From Cladocopium goreaui (Eukaryota > Sar > Dinophyceae > Suessiales > Symbiodiniaceae): DNA of 64,000 bases. Positions 1-11,280 of this stretch are shown here, piece after piece; position 1 is the stretch's first letter, and each line of letters begins with the position of its first letter. The notes under the pieces are model-generated. The model was not told where the DNA came from. It did no database searches and saw nothing but the letters and a program-made list of their open reading frames with translations. Location of the stretch: the NCBI GenBank assembly GCA_947184155.2, contig CAMXCT020001719.1, positions 62,001 through 126,000 on the forward strand, in the 5' to 3' direction. The translations under genes and the position numbers were made by a program.

Positions 1-1
1 T

Positions 2-661
2 ATGTTGTCTTTACAAGAGGCATTTCAGGAAAGAGATGCTGAATGCGTTTACACGGAGCGATTGATTTCAGAACTTCAAGCATTTCAATCTGAGTTGCTG
101 GTGAACGAACAGAATGAACGGGCCTTTGTACATCGTGAACAACACGAGTTCTTGCAATCGGAATTTGAAACGTTGCAAGATGAGATGCAAACAGCTGCCG
201 AGAGCAATGCTGCAGTGGCCAGAACTTTAGAGGAAACGAAGGAAGCGAAGCGTCGTCGAGATGAGTTGATCATTGACAAAATCAACGAAACTCGTGAGAT
301 GCATTGGCAAAGTCAGCGAAATGCCTTGGAAGCTAAACGCCGTGGCAATGCCGTGTCCAGCCGAGCAGTAGCAGAGGAACAACTAAGAGCTTCAAGGGCG
401 CAGAAATCATGTGCTCAACTTTTGACAAATCAAAAGGCAGATTTCGAAGCTCAACTGGATGAGGCCTATCGTCAGTCTGCCTCCATCGAACAACGAATGG
501 AAGGACTTCGAGAACGAAATCGACAGTTGGAGCTTCAAATGACCAAGGAGAAGACGGAATTTGAAAAACAAAAGAAGGAAATGGTCCAAAAGTTGCGGAA
601 ACAAAGCGCTGCTTTCAGAACCTTTTCGAATCTGTTGGATGAGCCCTGGCTGGATGCATGA
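2..661 (+). CDS. Coiled-coil protein, 5' partial, terminal exon
   Basis: An open frame enters at the left edge and runs 219 codons to a TGA at 659-661. The product is almost wholly charged helix: Glu, Gln, Lys and Arg-rich heptad-like sequence with no glycine or proline breaks over the first 200 residues, which is typical of long coiled coils of structural or trafficking proteins. The last residues (NLLDEPWLDA) are less charged and look like a true C-terminus. The first ATG at position 2 is probably internal, because the frame is open to the edge. No domain allows a named function; golgin, kinesin-tail or basal-body type proteins would look similar. Nothing in the sequence shows regulation. 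Confidence 0.7.
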   Translation: MLSLQEAFQERDAECVYTERLISELQAFQSELLVNEQNERAFVHREQHEFLQSEFETLQDEMQTAAESNAAVARTLEETKEAKRRRDELIIDKINETREMHWQSQRNALEAKRRGNAVSSRAVAEEQLRASRAQKSCAQLLTNQKADFEAQLDEAYRQSASIEQRMEGLRERNRQLELQMTKEKTEFEKQKKEMVQKLRKQSAAFRTFSNLLDEPWLDA

Positions 662-951
662 GATTGAAAGAGGTCAACGATGGTCAACGATGGTCAATGT
701 CGGTGCGCGCCAAAAACGGTGTGCCAGTGCAGCAAAACTGGAGTATACCGGAGTCTAGTGACTTTATAATCTTTATAGTGAGTGTAGTAGGTGCATCCAG
801 GGAGTTCTCTGGCTTCAAAGCTCTAAGTTTAATGTGGTAAACCGCAAGCCCAATGTCATAAACCATCATAAACCATCATTAACCATCATAAACCATCAAG
901 ATTGACTTTACCAGACAGTTGTTTTTTTTCAACCATCACAATCAGCTGGTG
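662..951. other. Intergenic or intron spacer
   Basis: AT-rich DNA with a short tandem motif (cataaaccatc, about four copies at 856-897). Small open frames here are not protein-like. I see no gene or RNA. Confidence 0.4.
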
Positions 952-956
952 ATCCA

Positions 957-3900
957 CTGCAGATGGGCTCAGTCAAAGGGAGGAGTTCGGCAAGCGGCTT
1001 GGCATCAGGCAGGGTTTCAACATGTTTGAACTGACAGATTTTCGGATTTGTTTCACTTTTTGATGAAGATATGGAAATTCAAGATATATCGATATCTATA
1101 TTGATAGATATTTCATGATACATTTGTTACCGTGTTTGTTACATGGTGTCGTGTCGATTTCTGCAAAGCCCCAGCTGTTGCACGTCCAGGCTGTGATGCC
1201 AGAGGAGCCGCCGGAGCCCAGCCCGGGGCCAGTGACCATAGTGACATATAGTGACAAAGTGTAGATGAAGAAAGTAGATGAAGAAAGTAGATGAACATTA
1301 GTATATCAATGATTATCAGTGTTAGTATCAATGGTTAGATTTAGATGATTAGTAGATGATTAGTGTAGATGTATCACAATGTAGTACCGCAACAATGAAA
1401 TGTTTGTATATTTCTGTGTTTGAATTGTATTTGGATGGAATATGAATGGTACGCAATGTCGTATTGGTTACTGTAATACGAACATGACATTGCATTGACT
1501 TTTGGCCAGGACACAGCTGAAGTGGGCGACTCAGGAGATGCAAACAGCTTAAACAGCATCGAACAACGTATTTCATGATATATTCCAAGATAGAACAATG
1601 TTCGTAATGATCTTCATGGTGGTCCATAGTTCTCTCTCTATATTTGTTTCAATTGTTTCTGAAAAACACACAGACTCATATATATATATATTAATTACTA
1701 TAGAATACTACAGACATTGTGATATGTATCCATGTACATCAATGTGTACTACAAAAACCCTACAAATCGCAAAAACATATTGATCATAAATCAATGATAT
1801 TGTGATCCTGATGAGATCAGAATCTCAATGAATCTCATTTATCCAATTGATTCCAATTGATTCCAATTGGATCAATTGGTCCCAGGCCAACACAATTGGT
1901 TCAACACAATTGGTTCAACCGTTGGTTCAACCGTTGGTTTACCGAGGTGTTGGCCTGGGATGGCCTGGCACAATGTGTCGATCACCTGAGATCCTCCTTG
2001 GAATCCTGGAGTTGTCAGGAGCTCCGTGGAGTCCAGAGATCTCGTGGATATATGCTGGATATATGTCATATATATGTAATATATATATAGTATTATAAAA
2101 TTATATATTGGATATCTGAGATGATATGATTGAAAATTGAGATATTCAGAATATTCATGATCCCTTTTTCTATCTTTTGCTGTGTTTTCAGATGATTCGA
2201 AACTTGAGGAAATTCTTTTGATACCCTGAAAACAATATAGTTGATGATGATTTTTTCAAGTTTGCCTGACAGTTGAAGCACGAGTGTATCAATATATTCA
2301 TATATATCTATACTAACTCTATGCGCAGTATAGATATTGGATAACTTTGGATAGGGAAGATATCATCCCATTCACAAGCACTGCCGGGCACGAACGCACC
2401 AGGAGCGGGTTCGAGCTCTCGAGCGGCAAAGCGATGCTGCTCAGGCTCAACAGGCAGAACTCAGCTGGAAACGGAAAAAATACGGAACAAAAACCAGTGA
2501 AGAGATTCTTTGCGGAACTAATCATGTTTGATATAAGATGATCTGCGTATTTTCCCGTGAACGACTGGATTCTCACCAGGACGCTGCTGCTGTCACCTCC
2601 GCTTTGCGCAAAACCTCCTTTGAGGAGTGGTGGTGGCCATGGTGGCCATGGTGGCCATGGTGGCCATGGTGGCCATGCCATGGAAATGGGTAAATCCATG
2701 GGCAAATCATGGGAAAATCATCAAATAGGAAGTCCATGATATGGGCAAATCAGGGTAAATGACATCTATGAAATTCTATGAATGGGAAATTACCGGGTAA
2801 ATGGAGATCAAAAGGAGATAGATATCCAAAAATAGTGACGTCGCAAACCTATATTTCTTCCTCCTTAGAGGCTGTTCGAACAATTTTTGTCAAATGTGAT
2901 CGTTATTTTTTCATGTGAAAAAATCATTGTGCAGTGTATTTGCATGACATCCCCATGATTTTTGGATATGTTTGGATATATTCCCATGACATCCCCATAG
3001 AATCCCCATGTTGAAACCATCCAGGAGCCTTGGGAGCAAAGTGTGTCCGCCCTGTTGCGAAATGCCAAGACGCAGAGGGAGGAGTTCCTGAAGGTCTTGG
3101 AGCTGCTGCGGAAACACACCAAGTTCCTGAAATCCGAGCTGCGCTCAGATGAGATGTATGGAAGATGGAAACATATGGGAAGATATGGGAAGATGAATAT
3201 AATATTTAATCTGTATATATATTTAAAGATCATTGAAAGTTGCAGTCAGAAGTTGTTTCTATGGTTTTGAAGCTGTTGATTTGAGTCAGTTTATGTCAGG
3301 ATTCCAACTTGGCAGAGAAGATTCCGAAGGACCAAAGACTGGATGGGCAAAAAGATCTCCAGCCGAAACGTTAAAACATGGAAGACACAACCTTGTACCG
3401 TATCCAATCTGGGAGGGTTTTCCATGAGTCGAAGTCATCATGATCCAAGACATAATCCAAACAAATGATGAAACAGAAATGATGAAACAGACTTAAACAG
3501 ACTTAAACAGACATGATTTACTGATGATGTTTCACCATTTCTCACCATTTTTTCCATGAATTCATGGTGGATCCTTTGCGGATGCGGAGGATGCCCAGTT
3601 GGCTCCGGAGAAACTGCCGAGGCTTTGGATTTCGCGGTCGGGATGGCCAAAAATGGAGATGGCCACGAGTTCTGATAGTTTTTTTTCCTTTAAACGTTCT
3701 GTATATTTATATTTATATCATTTAATATCATTTATATCATATATCTTCAATCAATATTGAACATTAACCATGATACGAACCATGATACGAACCATTGTGA
3801 ACGATTCCTGGGACTAGGATGGTTGTGATTTTTTGATTCCATTCCCCAATTCGTACATGCAAAGATGTGAAGTACATATGGGTCTTTATATACATACACT

Positions 3901-4130
3901 CTCACACACACATAGACTCATATATATATAATATACACATAATGTTACTTGTATATCCATAGATCTACCCGTTCATAAAGATATGTCTTCGCATGTATGT
4001 TATATGCATGTTATTTCCATAGATTTCCATATAAAGATCACAATGGTGACATGTCCATGTCCCTTATCCTGCTCAGCCTGGTGACGCGATTCCTGGAAAA
4101 CATGGCCCAAAGCTCAAAGTGTCATGCCGT
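957..4130 (+). CDS. Dispersed small exons of a coiled-coil gene
   Basis: Short GC-richer islands that start after AG and read as charged helix lie in AT-rich introns. Candidate exons are about 957-1015 (DGLSQREEFGKRLGIRQ), 1160-1230 (Pro/Glu-rich), 1507-1548 (RTQLKWATQEMQTA), 1947-2035 (VLAWDGLAQCVDHLRSSLE), 2379-2495 (QERVRALERQSDAAQAQQAE), 2578-2620 (DAAAVTSALRKTSFE), 3025-3155 (EEFLKVLELLRKHTKFLKSE), 3570-3660 and 4088-4125 (VTRFLENMAQSSK). Most are coiled-coil-like, which suggests one protein, but the order, phases and connectivity are my inference. Some 3' ends would need GC donors (for example 1548). The downstream lysine-rich exons at 4561-5042 may belong to the same gene. Function unknown. 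Confidence 0.4.
1881..1959. repeat. 13-bp perfect inverted repeat around tandem caattggttcaac units
   Basis: cccaggccaacac at 1881-1893 is the exact reverse complement of gtgttggcctggg at 1947-1959. Between the arms lie short tandem copies of (ca)attggttcaac. The right arm coincides with the start of a candidate exon at 1947, so the left arm may be a copy of exon sequence in inverse orientation. Confidence 0.7.
2629..2680. repeat. 9-bp tandem repeat (ggtggccat)n
   Basis: About five perfect copies of a 9-bp unit containing the palindrome ggccatggcc-like core, directly after a candidate exon. Read through, it gives a Trp-Pro-rich frame that is not credible as protein, so it is taken as intron repeat. 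Confidence 0.8.
3670..4080. other. AT-rich intron-like stretch
   Basis: Low-complexity AT-rich DNA with atttatatc, (ca)n and (ta)n tracts. I see no exon, RNA gene or element. Confidence 0.5.
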
Positions 4131-4560
4131 CGTCCCTAAAACCACTTGGTTTGGCCATGGCTGAAGCGAAATTTTGGTCAACACAGTTTGCAAGTTGACT
4201 GACATTTTGAAGACGTTAAAACAAAGTCCAAGGTGTTGTTCATAGTGCCACAGTGCCATAGTGCCATAGTGCCTAGTGCCTGATTCAAGGTGGAAGTGAA
4301 ACCCAAGGTGCGACGCTGATACACGGTGATACTCATGGATACCTCATGGATACCTCATGGATACCTCATGATGTTTGTTTTTTCTGTTGTTCTTTGACAG
4401 CCTTGACAGCAGCATGTTTAGGCAAAGGAAAAGAAGACAAAGGACGAACTGCGAATATTTGGTGCCACAGTGCCACCTTTTGTTTTCATCATGGATGTTT
4501 ATCATTTCATTTGGATTCATTTGGTTGGATGCCAGTTGTGGTTCAGGCTGTCCTCATATG

Positions 4561-5042
4561 TTCAGGATGACAAAGAGAAAAAATCCAAGTCAACCGAAGC
4601 AGAAGATGAGGCTTGACATGGCCTGACAGCTTTGAAGTTGCGGCTCTTCGATTTTCGAGTGTGGATTCCTGTGCCCTTGGAAAAGTTGACAGGAGAAGGA
4701 TGAGGATGACGAGGATGATGAGGACGAAAAAGAGGAAAAAGAGGAGAACAAGTCGATTTGGTTTTCAATGTTTTCGATTCTCTGCAAGGTCATTCCTTGC
4801 TGCACATTGTGAGGAAAAAGTCAAAAAGAAAGGCAAAGAGAAGGGGAAAGATGGGAAAGATGGGAAAGATGGGAAAGACAAAACGAGCAAAACCAACCGG
4901 AACCGGAAAGAAAGGACCAAAGAGGCCAGACGTCGACATCGACATCGGATGCTGTGCCATCTGTACAAAATCCGACAAGTCGACTCCGATTCAGGATCGA
5001 AAGAGACGTCGAAAGTCCGGAAAGGACGAACTGAGCAGTTGA
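4561..5042 (+). CDS. 3' exons encoding an acidic then lysine-rich tail
   Basis: Three islands read well. 4559-4605 follows an AG and encodes DDKEKKSKSTEAEDE, and would need a GC donor (gcttga). 4695-4741 encodes an Asp/Glu run (EKDEDDEDDEDEKEEK). About 4811-5042 encodes KKSKRKAKRRGKMGKMGKMG followed by TGTGKKGPKRPDVDIDIGCC and a C-terminus ending in GKDELSS before TGA. The gggaaagat unit is tandemly repeated three times. Charged blocks of this kind are common in nuclear or nucleolar proteins, and the Lys/Arg runs could act as nuclear localisation signals; this is inference. A competing frame across 4613-5182 is also open, so frame choice is uncertain. It may be the end of the coiled-coil gene upstream. 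Confidence 0.45.
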
Positions 5043-5261
5043 ACTTGAACTTCATCACATGTTTAGACGTTGAAATCGTTTTTCCATTTTTTCCTCAGTC
5101 TTCAATCTTGAATCGAGACGCATCACACTGCATTTGTCTCAGAATGGGAATACCGGAAAATACTTTTCAACATACTAATTAGCAATCATTAATAATCATT
5201 AACAATCATTATTTAAGCGCTTACGCGCGACAGCCGGCCAGGGGCCCAACTATGTTGACCT

Positions 5262-5400
5262 GCTTCTTCTTGTTGTTGTTGTTGTTGTTGTTGTTGCGGT
5301 GGTTGTGGTTGTGGTTGTGGTTGTGGTTGTGGTCGTTGTTGTGGTTGTTGGTTGTTGGTGGCTGGTTGGTTGTTGGTGGTTGGCGGTTGGTTGTTGGTTG
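5262..5400. repeat. (GTT)n / (GGTTGT)n low-complexity tract
   Basis: Trinucleotide and hexanucleotide repeats of G and T. They create a poly-Leu/Trp frame on one strand and a poly-Gln frame on the other, neither convincing as protein. Confidence 0.85.
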
Positions 5401-5640
5401 TTGGGCCCATTTTGTGCCATCTTGGTCCGATGTTAGCCCATCTTTGGGCCCATGTTGCGCCCATCTTGGGGCTATGTTTGCTCATCTTGGGCCTATGTTA
5501 GCCCATCTTGGGCCCATGTTGCGCCCATTTTGGGGCAATGTTCGCCTATGTTGGGGCCATCGTGGGCCGATGTTGAGGCATCTTGGGGCTATGTTGGGGC
5601 ATCTTGGGGCTATGTTGGGCGATCGTGCGCGATGTTAGTG
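5401..5640. repeat. 21-bp tandem repeat array, block 1
   Basis: About eleven degenerate 21-bp units sharing the core cccatcttggggctatgtt. Because the unit is a multiple of three, long open frames arise on both strands (SWGYVGA-like on plus, MGQHSPK-like on minus). The block is preceded at 5233 by caggggcccaactatgttg and followed at 5665 by a caaaaaaacactgtaaa motif. Both flanking motifs recur around the second block, so the array is part of a larger composite unit. Confidence 0.85.
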
Positions 5641-5727
5641 CAAAAACATGTTGAATGTCACAGGGCCAAAAAAACACTGTAAATTACAGGGGTTTCTGTC
5701 GACACGCGCACCCCACCGCGAGGTCAG

Positions 5728-6182
5728 GGGCAGGGGCCCAACTATGTTGGCCCATCTGTTGGCCTATGTTGGCCTATCTTGCGGGCAATGTGGGCTCAGC
5801 TTGGAGCTATGTTGACCCAGCTTGGGGCTATGTTGGCCTATCTTGAAGGCTATGTGGGCCGATCTTGAGGCCTTTGTCGGCCGATCTTGAGGCCTATGTT
5901 GGCCCATGTTGACCCGTGCGGAGCCAAAAGATCCGAAAAATGGGAACAGCAAAAAAACGCTGTAAAACGCAGGATATTTTGAGGGTCGGCGGCCTATCTT
6001 GGGGCGATGTTGGCCCATCTTGGGGGCTATGTTGGCCCATCTTGGGGCTATGTTGGCCCATCTTGGAGCTATGTTGGCCCATCTTGGGGCTATGTTGGCC
6101 CATCTTGGGGCTATGTTGGCCCATCTTGAGGCCTATGTTGGCCCATCTTGAGGCCTATCTTGGCCCATGTTGACCCATCTTA
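5728..6182. repeat. 21-bp tandem repeat array, block 2
   Basis: Opens with the same caggggcccaactatgttg as block 1, then runs about twenty 21-bp units in two sub-blocks (5740-5925 and 5995-6180). They are separated and followed by the motif aaaaaacgctgtaaaacgc (about 5951, with a relative at 6215). Unit identity is higher in 6010-6140, suggesting recent expansion there. I see no sign of a real protein. Confidence 0.85.
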
Positions 6183-6264
6183 AACCACAGGATCCGAAAA
6201 ATGGGAAAAAATGCGAAGAGCACAAAACACCGTAAAACGCGGGGGGTTTTTGGCGGGCAAAGGT

Positions 6265-6380
6265 GTCGGCGGCTGGGGCGGCGGCCCCTCTCTCCTACGG
6301 AGAGGAGAGAACTGCCGTACGGCAATGCCACGGCCAGGGGGCCCCTGGCCGGATTAAGGGCTGCCGCCCCTGCCGCCGAC
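6265..6380. repeat. Nested GC-rich multi-hairpin element
   Basis: Outer arms 6265-6287 and 6358-6380 are inverted repeats matching at 21 of 23 positions. Inside lie three further palindromes: 6290-6304 (ctctcc/ggagag, 3-nt loop), 6313-6324 (tgccgtacggca, perfect) and 6331-6351 (cggccagggg/cccctggccg, 1-nt loop). The whole is far GC-richer than its surroundings. It resembles the compact hairpin elements known from some organelle genomes, so it could be organelle-derived, a mobile hairpin, or a structured RNA. The sequence alone does not decide. Confidence 0.8.
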
Positions 6381-6389
6381 CCCGGAAAA

Positions 6390-8205
6390 GAATAAGTAAA
6401 GGTTCTCTCGCCGAAGTAAACATTCGTAAGGTTCCGCATGTTTTGCGGACCATGCAACTGTTCGAGAAAGTGAAACAATATCTGGCAAAATATACTTGAT
6501 GCAGATGACTTATAGGCCTTGAGCAGGTGCCGCAATGTTCCAATTTGATCAAGGGCTGGTGAAACAGGCAAGAGTGACGAGACAGTTGACATGAAGCTTG
6601 CTCTGAACTGAACAACACATGTATGTGCATTTGGGCTGAGAGACCTAAGACTAAACTGCTAAAAGCTATTAGGACAAGAAAGCTCCAGCTTAGAGGTCAC
6701 CACATATCATCACAAAGACCTAAGGTGTGGTGCATCATTTTTTTGTGTGCCACGCAAAAGTTATTTGTTTAGAGTTGTTAGAACGACATGCTGCAGATGT
6801 GACTTGCCCATGGTTATTTTGGCTACACTTTGCCCTTGCAGACTTCGACCCAAGTGAGGGAGCCAAGCCGTGGATCAAGAGGAAATTTCAAAATGTGAAG
6901 AAGGAAAATGGATGACGATTGTATGGTTTCCATTAGGTATTGTGGAAAAACGGCATGTGGGGGTGCAACATGCAAGTTTGTGTAGTGAAGTGAGTCATCA
7001 GGTGTGGGATTTGAAGTTCGATGATGGATGTTTACTGAAATTATCATGAAGATGCCCACATATCTGTCTACTTTTGGATAGATTGACATTTGTTTCAAGT
7101 TGTTGGACTCGTTCGTGTCCTCCAAATGAGGCTGCAAAACTTGGAATGATGTCTTGTGCCAGATCGCTAAATACTCGCTGTAGTGAAGCTCTTTTTAGAC
7201 GAAACTATCCGAATCCAGGATGTGAATTTGCCCAACCTGAGTGGATAGATACTGAGGTTCATGGGTTGTACCCTCTGTTACACCTACAAGTTTTATTGTG
7301 AGAAGATGCCAGCTCGCCAATCACCAGATCTAATCGGTTTGTGCCTTCTACGGGTACGTTCGGATGGGAACTGGGGCCACAGAACCCCAATGATCATGGT
7401 TGACCATCTGACCATGGGGCCGATTTTGCAAGATCGCCACTTGGGGTCTGACACCTGTGGTATCATGTGGTCCTATGAGCTTGCCCAAAATAACGACCCT
7501 TCCGAAAAAATATCCTATATTTCTCGATTTTAAGAACTTCTTTGTATTTTATGATTAGGTGAAATTAGGTGTGTCTGAATTCTCTTTGGACATCCTTTTC
7601 TTGAACTTTTTGCCACAAAAGAAGCGCAGGCAGCAGCCATTGGCCAGTCGGGCTACCAGGCCTGGGGCCTAAGATGGGTCCAACACAATTTGGGGAATGA
7701 TATGATACGGTGCTGCTGGATGTGTATCTAATATATGTTATTCGGTCCAAAATTGGGAAATATACCACCTGAAAATGGCGATGTATAAACATATTTGAAT
7801 ATTTTCTTTGGATATCTGAGGATATACAACAAAAATGATATCTGGGTTCGTGCAGGAAGAATCGCCATTTCAATGGGGTACCACTTTTTGGGGACAAACC
7901 CATGTAGGCAATTCCAAGACTTGGTTGAACGGACCATCTACAAAAAAACATTTTCGGGAGTAACATTATGCTCTTCTGTCGCTCTTTGATTTGTTTTTGC
8001 CTGAATCCATTGAGTACATACAGTCCCTGTGGTTGATGTGCATGACGACCTCTTCCGAACTCACACAACGAATCCAACCCGCTGGTTGGTATATTTATGG
8101 TGATTCGAAATTGTTTCCTCCGTTGCCCTTGGAAGCTTGACCCATCTGGACCTGTTTTTGAATTTTCGAGGCTGGTTCAAGGAACAGGACGATCCTGGTA
8201 AACGT
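6390..8205. other. Long non-coding stretch
   Basis: Moderately AT-rich with only short, unconvincing open frames. A palindromic patch (gatcatggttgaccatctgaccatgg region, 7391-7416) is the only local structure I note. There may be an unrecognised exon near 7070-7300, but no frame is persuasive. No RNA gene recognised. Confidence 0.4.
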
Positions 8206-8212
8206 TGTAGCC

Positions 8213-9277
8213 ATGGAGGTATACGGTTGGAGCGCCAAGAGATATATGGCGTACCGGTCCCTGAGACGGCAGCTTTTTCTGAAGAATTGCTCCTTGGAAG
8301 ACTTGAAAGCTGGAGAGTACTGTGGGACGGGGAAGGGAAAAGTGTGGAAAAGCCAAAGCGGCTTACGGGATTTTATGGAGAGAAATGTCGACCTCTTTGC
8401 AACTCTAGAGCAGATGGAACATGCAATGGCGCCGAGATTTGCAGGCTGCTTGCATAAGGCCTGGAGTCTGAAATCTTTGTGTTCCCAAATATCATCCTTT
8501 GTTGGAATTTATACACAATATCATTACAAGATTATAGAACGCTCTTTCAAGATCCCATCGCCGCGATGTCATGTCATTTCAAACAAGCTCCAAGGCAAGA
8601 ATAGATTTGGAACACAACTTAACGTCAGGAAATTGTGCGGATTTGGTGCCTCACTGGCAGCATGGTTCATGTGTACCGCATTGCTCATTGTTCTGTCTCT
8701 TCTGATGCGATGTCACAAATTTGGGCAGGTTGAAGAAGCGCCTTTGCCAGTTCAGCAGCTCGCGTCGTATTTGCTCGCGTTCCTGTCTGCCAGTTTGAGC
8801 AAGACCGGGGGTCACCAGGCGCTGACTGTTCTACAACGTGCGATGTCTGAGTTTGAGAGCGGTCCATCAGTGCCAACGAGTGGAGTTCATTTTGCCCCAT
8901 GGCAGACCACAGTGGCAGTGGCGCGGCAACTTGTTGCAGAGGCAGTGGCAGATAGTCAGAAAAGGGTCGCTGAAGATGTGCAGGCCAAGGAGGAAGAAAT
9001 TGAGAGCAAAATTTCTGCCTTAAAACTGAAGCGGCAGAATTTGCAAAGTGAGAAGGCATCCCTTGAACAGGGCTTGAAGCGCGTGCAAGCTGAGCTTGTG
9101 CAGGAGGAGGACAGATTGGCGCAACTCATGGGAGCTCAGAGCGCGGAGACCGCTGCCATGGTTGTTGAGGAGAATTTGTCAGAAGATGAAGGCGCTTTCC
9201 CCCAGGCGTCTGAAGACCTCAGTCTCGAAAAGATTTCCAGCTTATTTGTGAAGCATTCTGACAGTGTTCGCCGCTTC
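8213..9277 (+). CDS. Two-exon gene, coiled-coil protein of unknown function
   Basis: A candidate exon at about 8213-8442 encodes a charged segment (LEDLKAGEYCGTGKGKVWKS; then RDFMERNVDLFATLEQMEHA). A clear exon follows an AG at 8727-8728 and runs 8729-9277, 183 codons in the same frame, ending at ...VRRF before GTTACA. The second exon has a helical N-part, then a long coiled coil (about residues 80-130 of the exon: KEEEIESKISALKLKRQNLQ), then an acidic patch. Both borders of exon 2 are phase 0. Start and end of the gene are uncertain. It may connect to the ORF at 9458, 180 bp downstream, but I could not find a splice that keeps that frame cleanly. Not recognised as a known family. Confidence 0.55.
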
Positions 9278-9457
9278 GTTACATTCGTTCATGGGAGAAA
9301 CTTGGCTCTGACATGTCTTTGTGTTGTTGATTTGTTCCATGTGTGAAAGTTTATTTAAGCGGTTTGTGGTTGGAGGCATTTCTTGGTGTCTGTAGGGGGG
9401 TTGCTAGACAGAAGCCTGATGCTGCGGAGTTTGTGCGTTTCCGTTTGCCAAGGAGAC

Positions 9458-10540
9458 ATGTTGAAGCAAAACATCGAAGCTGGCGTGCCGCGCAACCAGA
9501 ACATTCCTCCAGAACTTCACCAGGTTTTTTCGAACTACCAACTCCACAATGTTTCGCGCGAAGATGATCCCACGACGCAGCAATTCAAAACCTTTGTGGA
9601 GGTTGCTGCAGCTACTTCTTATCGCTTCCCTGGCCACGCTGACAAATTTGGACGCTGTGTGAGAATCAACCTTCTATTGGGGCGATGCATTTTTGGCACA
9701 AGTGCGATGGCCTTGTTGATTGGATTCTTGCATGGGTGGAGCGCGTGCGAAAAGAGTATTGTTGCTGCAGCTGTGGAGTTGATTGTGCGAAAAGGGGTTG
9801 TCGACATCTTCATCACGCGCGCGTATTCAGCGCCGCGGATTCTTCGAAACGCCCTCATGGCGAATGCGTTGGGAAATTTGGATGCGGTGTTGCGACCGTC
9901 GCCCAGCATCAAAAACATCAGGCCGCAATTTTGGAGGAGTGCAACTATTCCGGGGAAATTGGAGCAGGTATCTGCTTGCTGGGATGTGGCGCCGGACATA
10001 ACAGAAGTTTTCGATGCCAAGAACCGACAGAAGATTTGCTCCGCTTTGAGTTTGTTGCCTTACTTCGGGACGAGCTTACCAGACGGTTCGCGCGAAGCGG
10101 GCTTTTTTGCCAAGGAGCTGGCGGAAGACTTGAAAACTTGCGGCATGATCAGCAGCTTTTCCGATGAAGAAGAATACTGCGTTGTCGGACGCGGAGCTCT
10201 TGAAGCGCTGCAGCTGATGTTCGACCAGGACTCGCTTCCTCAACGGCACGCTTTGCAATTGATGATTGCGCTTTTGCCGCACGCACGTTCTGGTTGGCGA
10301 GGGCAGAGGCCGCTTGGGCTGCACGACGTGCAGTTTATGTTGTGCCAGTTCGGGAGGCTCTTGAAAGGTACAATGCGGCCACGGATGGTGTTGAGTTCGC
10401 GTGAGAAGCTGATACGTGAACATGTTGCCAATGCTTTCGCTTTGATGGCCGACGGGCAGGGTTCGATAGAGGTCATGTCGGCTTCCCGCGCTTTCTTGGA
10501 AGACATGCCGGACGTGCATGTAGTGCAGCCCAGCGCATGA
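9458..10540 (+). CDS. Unidentified 360-residue protein, intronless ORF
   Basis: ATG at 9458 begins a plausible N-terminus (MLKQNIEAGVPRNQNIPPEL) and the frame runs to TGA at 10538-10540. The start was preferred over the TTG/GTG-like positions upstream because the preceding codons look like intron or UTR. The protein is mostly helical, with a hydrophobic stretch near residues 70-100 (GTSAMALLIGFLHGW) and Leu-rich helices in the C-terminal half, which could be an armadillo-like or other alpha-solenoid fold. No catalytic motif is visible. GC content is higher than the flanks, supporting real coding. It follows the coiled-coil exon on the same strand and could be its continuation by splicing. I do not recognise the family. 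Confidence 0.65.
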   Translation: MLKQNIEAGVPRNQNIPPELHQVFSNYQLHNVSREDDPTTQQFKTFVEVAAATSYRFPGHADKFGRCVRINLLLGRCIFGTSAMALLIGFLHGWSACEKSIVAAAVELIVRKGVVDIFITRAYSAPRILRNALMANALGNLDAVLRPSPSIKNIRPQFWRSATIPGKLEQVSACWDVAPDITEVFDAKNRQKICSALSLLPYFGTSLPDGSREAGFFAKELAEDLKTCGMISSFSDEEEYCVVGRGALEALQLMFDQDSLPQRHALQLMIALLPHARSGWRGQRPLGLHDVQFMLCQFGRLLKGTMRPRMVLSSREKLIREHVANAFALMADGQGSIEVMSASRAFLEDMPDVHVVQPSA

Positions 10541-11277
10541 GTGCCAATGTGCATGGACATGCGGCTGCCATGAGCGAAGATCGAGAGTGACCTGAATTAG
10601 ATGTATCCAAATTTCGGTTGTGCAGCGAAAAGTGGGAAGGTTTGCTTGGGGCCACTGAAGCAGATCGTAGCCATATCAGTTTTTTGAGTGTATTGAGAGA
10701 GAAGTATTATGATGCAGAAGCAATTGGAATCACGAGAATTTGATACAGTACCTTTGGGATTGCACGGAGTTGATTCTGGACACCATCATTATTATCATTA
10801 TTATGCTTCTAACTATATATAGACCTGCATCTGATTTAGTAGGATGTGTTCTTGGCGTGTGGCTGACCTGGTGCGTCACCGTTTCAACCCATGTTTTAGG
10901 CCTTTGATGATCCGAGGCTTCGTTGGGAGTCCCCTTCAAAATCTTCAAATGGGTATGGATCAATACCTATTGACACACTGCCATATGTTTGTGAATTATG
11001 CCATAATTCCAGGTCAAGTTGGAATGATGGATGCGACACTCAGTACTTCAAGTAGGGGAGGGGTACCGTGCTTCTGTTGTCAACCTGTTGGCCAACTTTA
11101 GCCGACTTCACATGCCATGAGCCAAAGTGTTCCACATGTTGAATCTGAATACATATACATACATATATATATATGTTAAGTAGCCATCCTACCAAGTGGT
11201 GATATCATCAACAGTGGTCATGCTTGCACTTTGCACATCTTTGAATTATTTGATATGGCTCAACAGATCCAAAAACG
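10541..11277. other. Spacer with AT-rich tracts
   Basis: Contains (tca/tta)n near 10785-10805 and (ta)n near 11155-11175. An 85-codon open frame from 10844 has no protein-like features. Nothing else recognised. Confidence 0.4.
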
Positions 11278-11280
11278 GAG

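Noticed and set aside
5213-6173. Poly-Gln and MGQHSPK-repeat ORFs
   Set aside because: Products of GTT runs and the 21-bp minisatellite.
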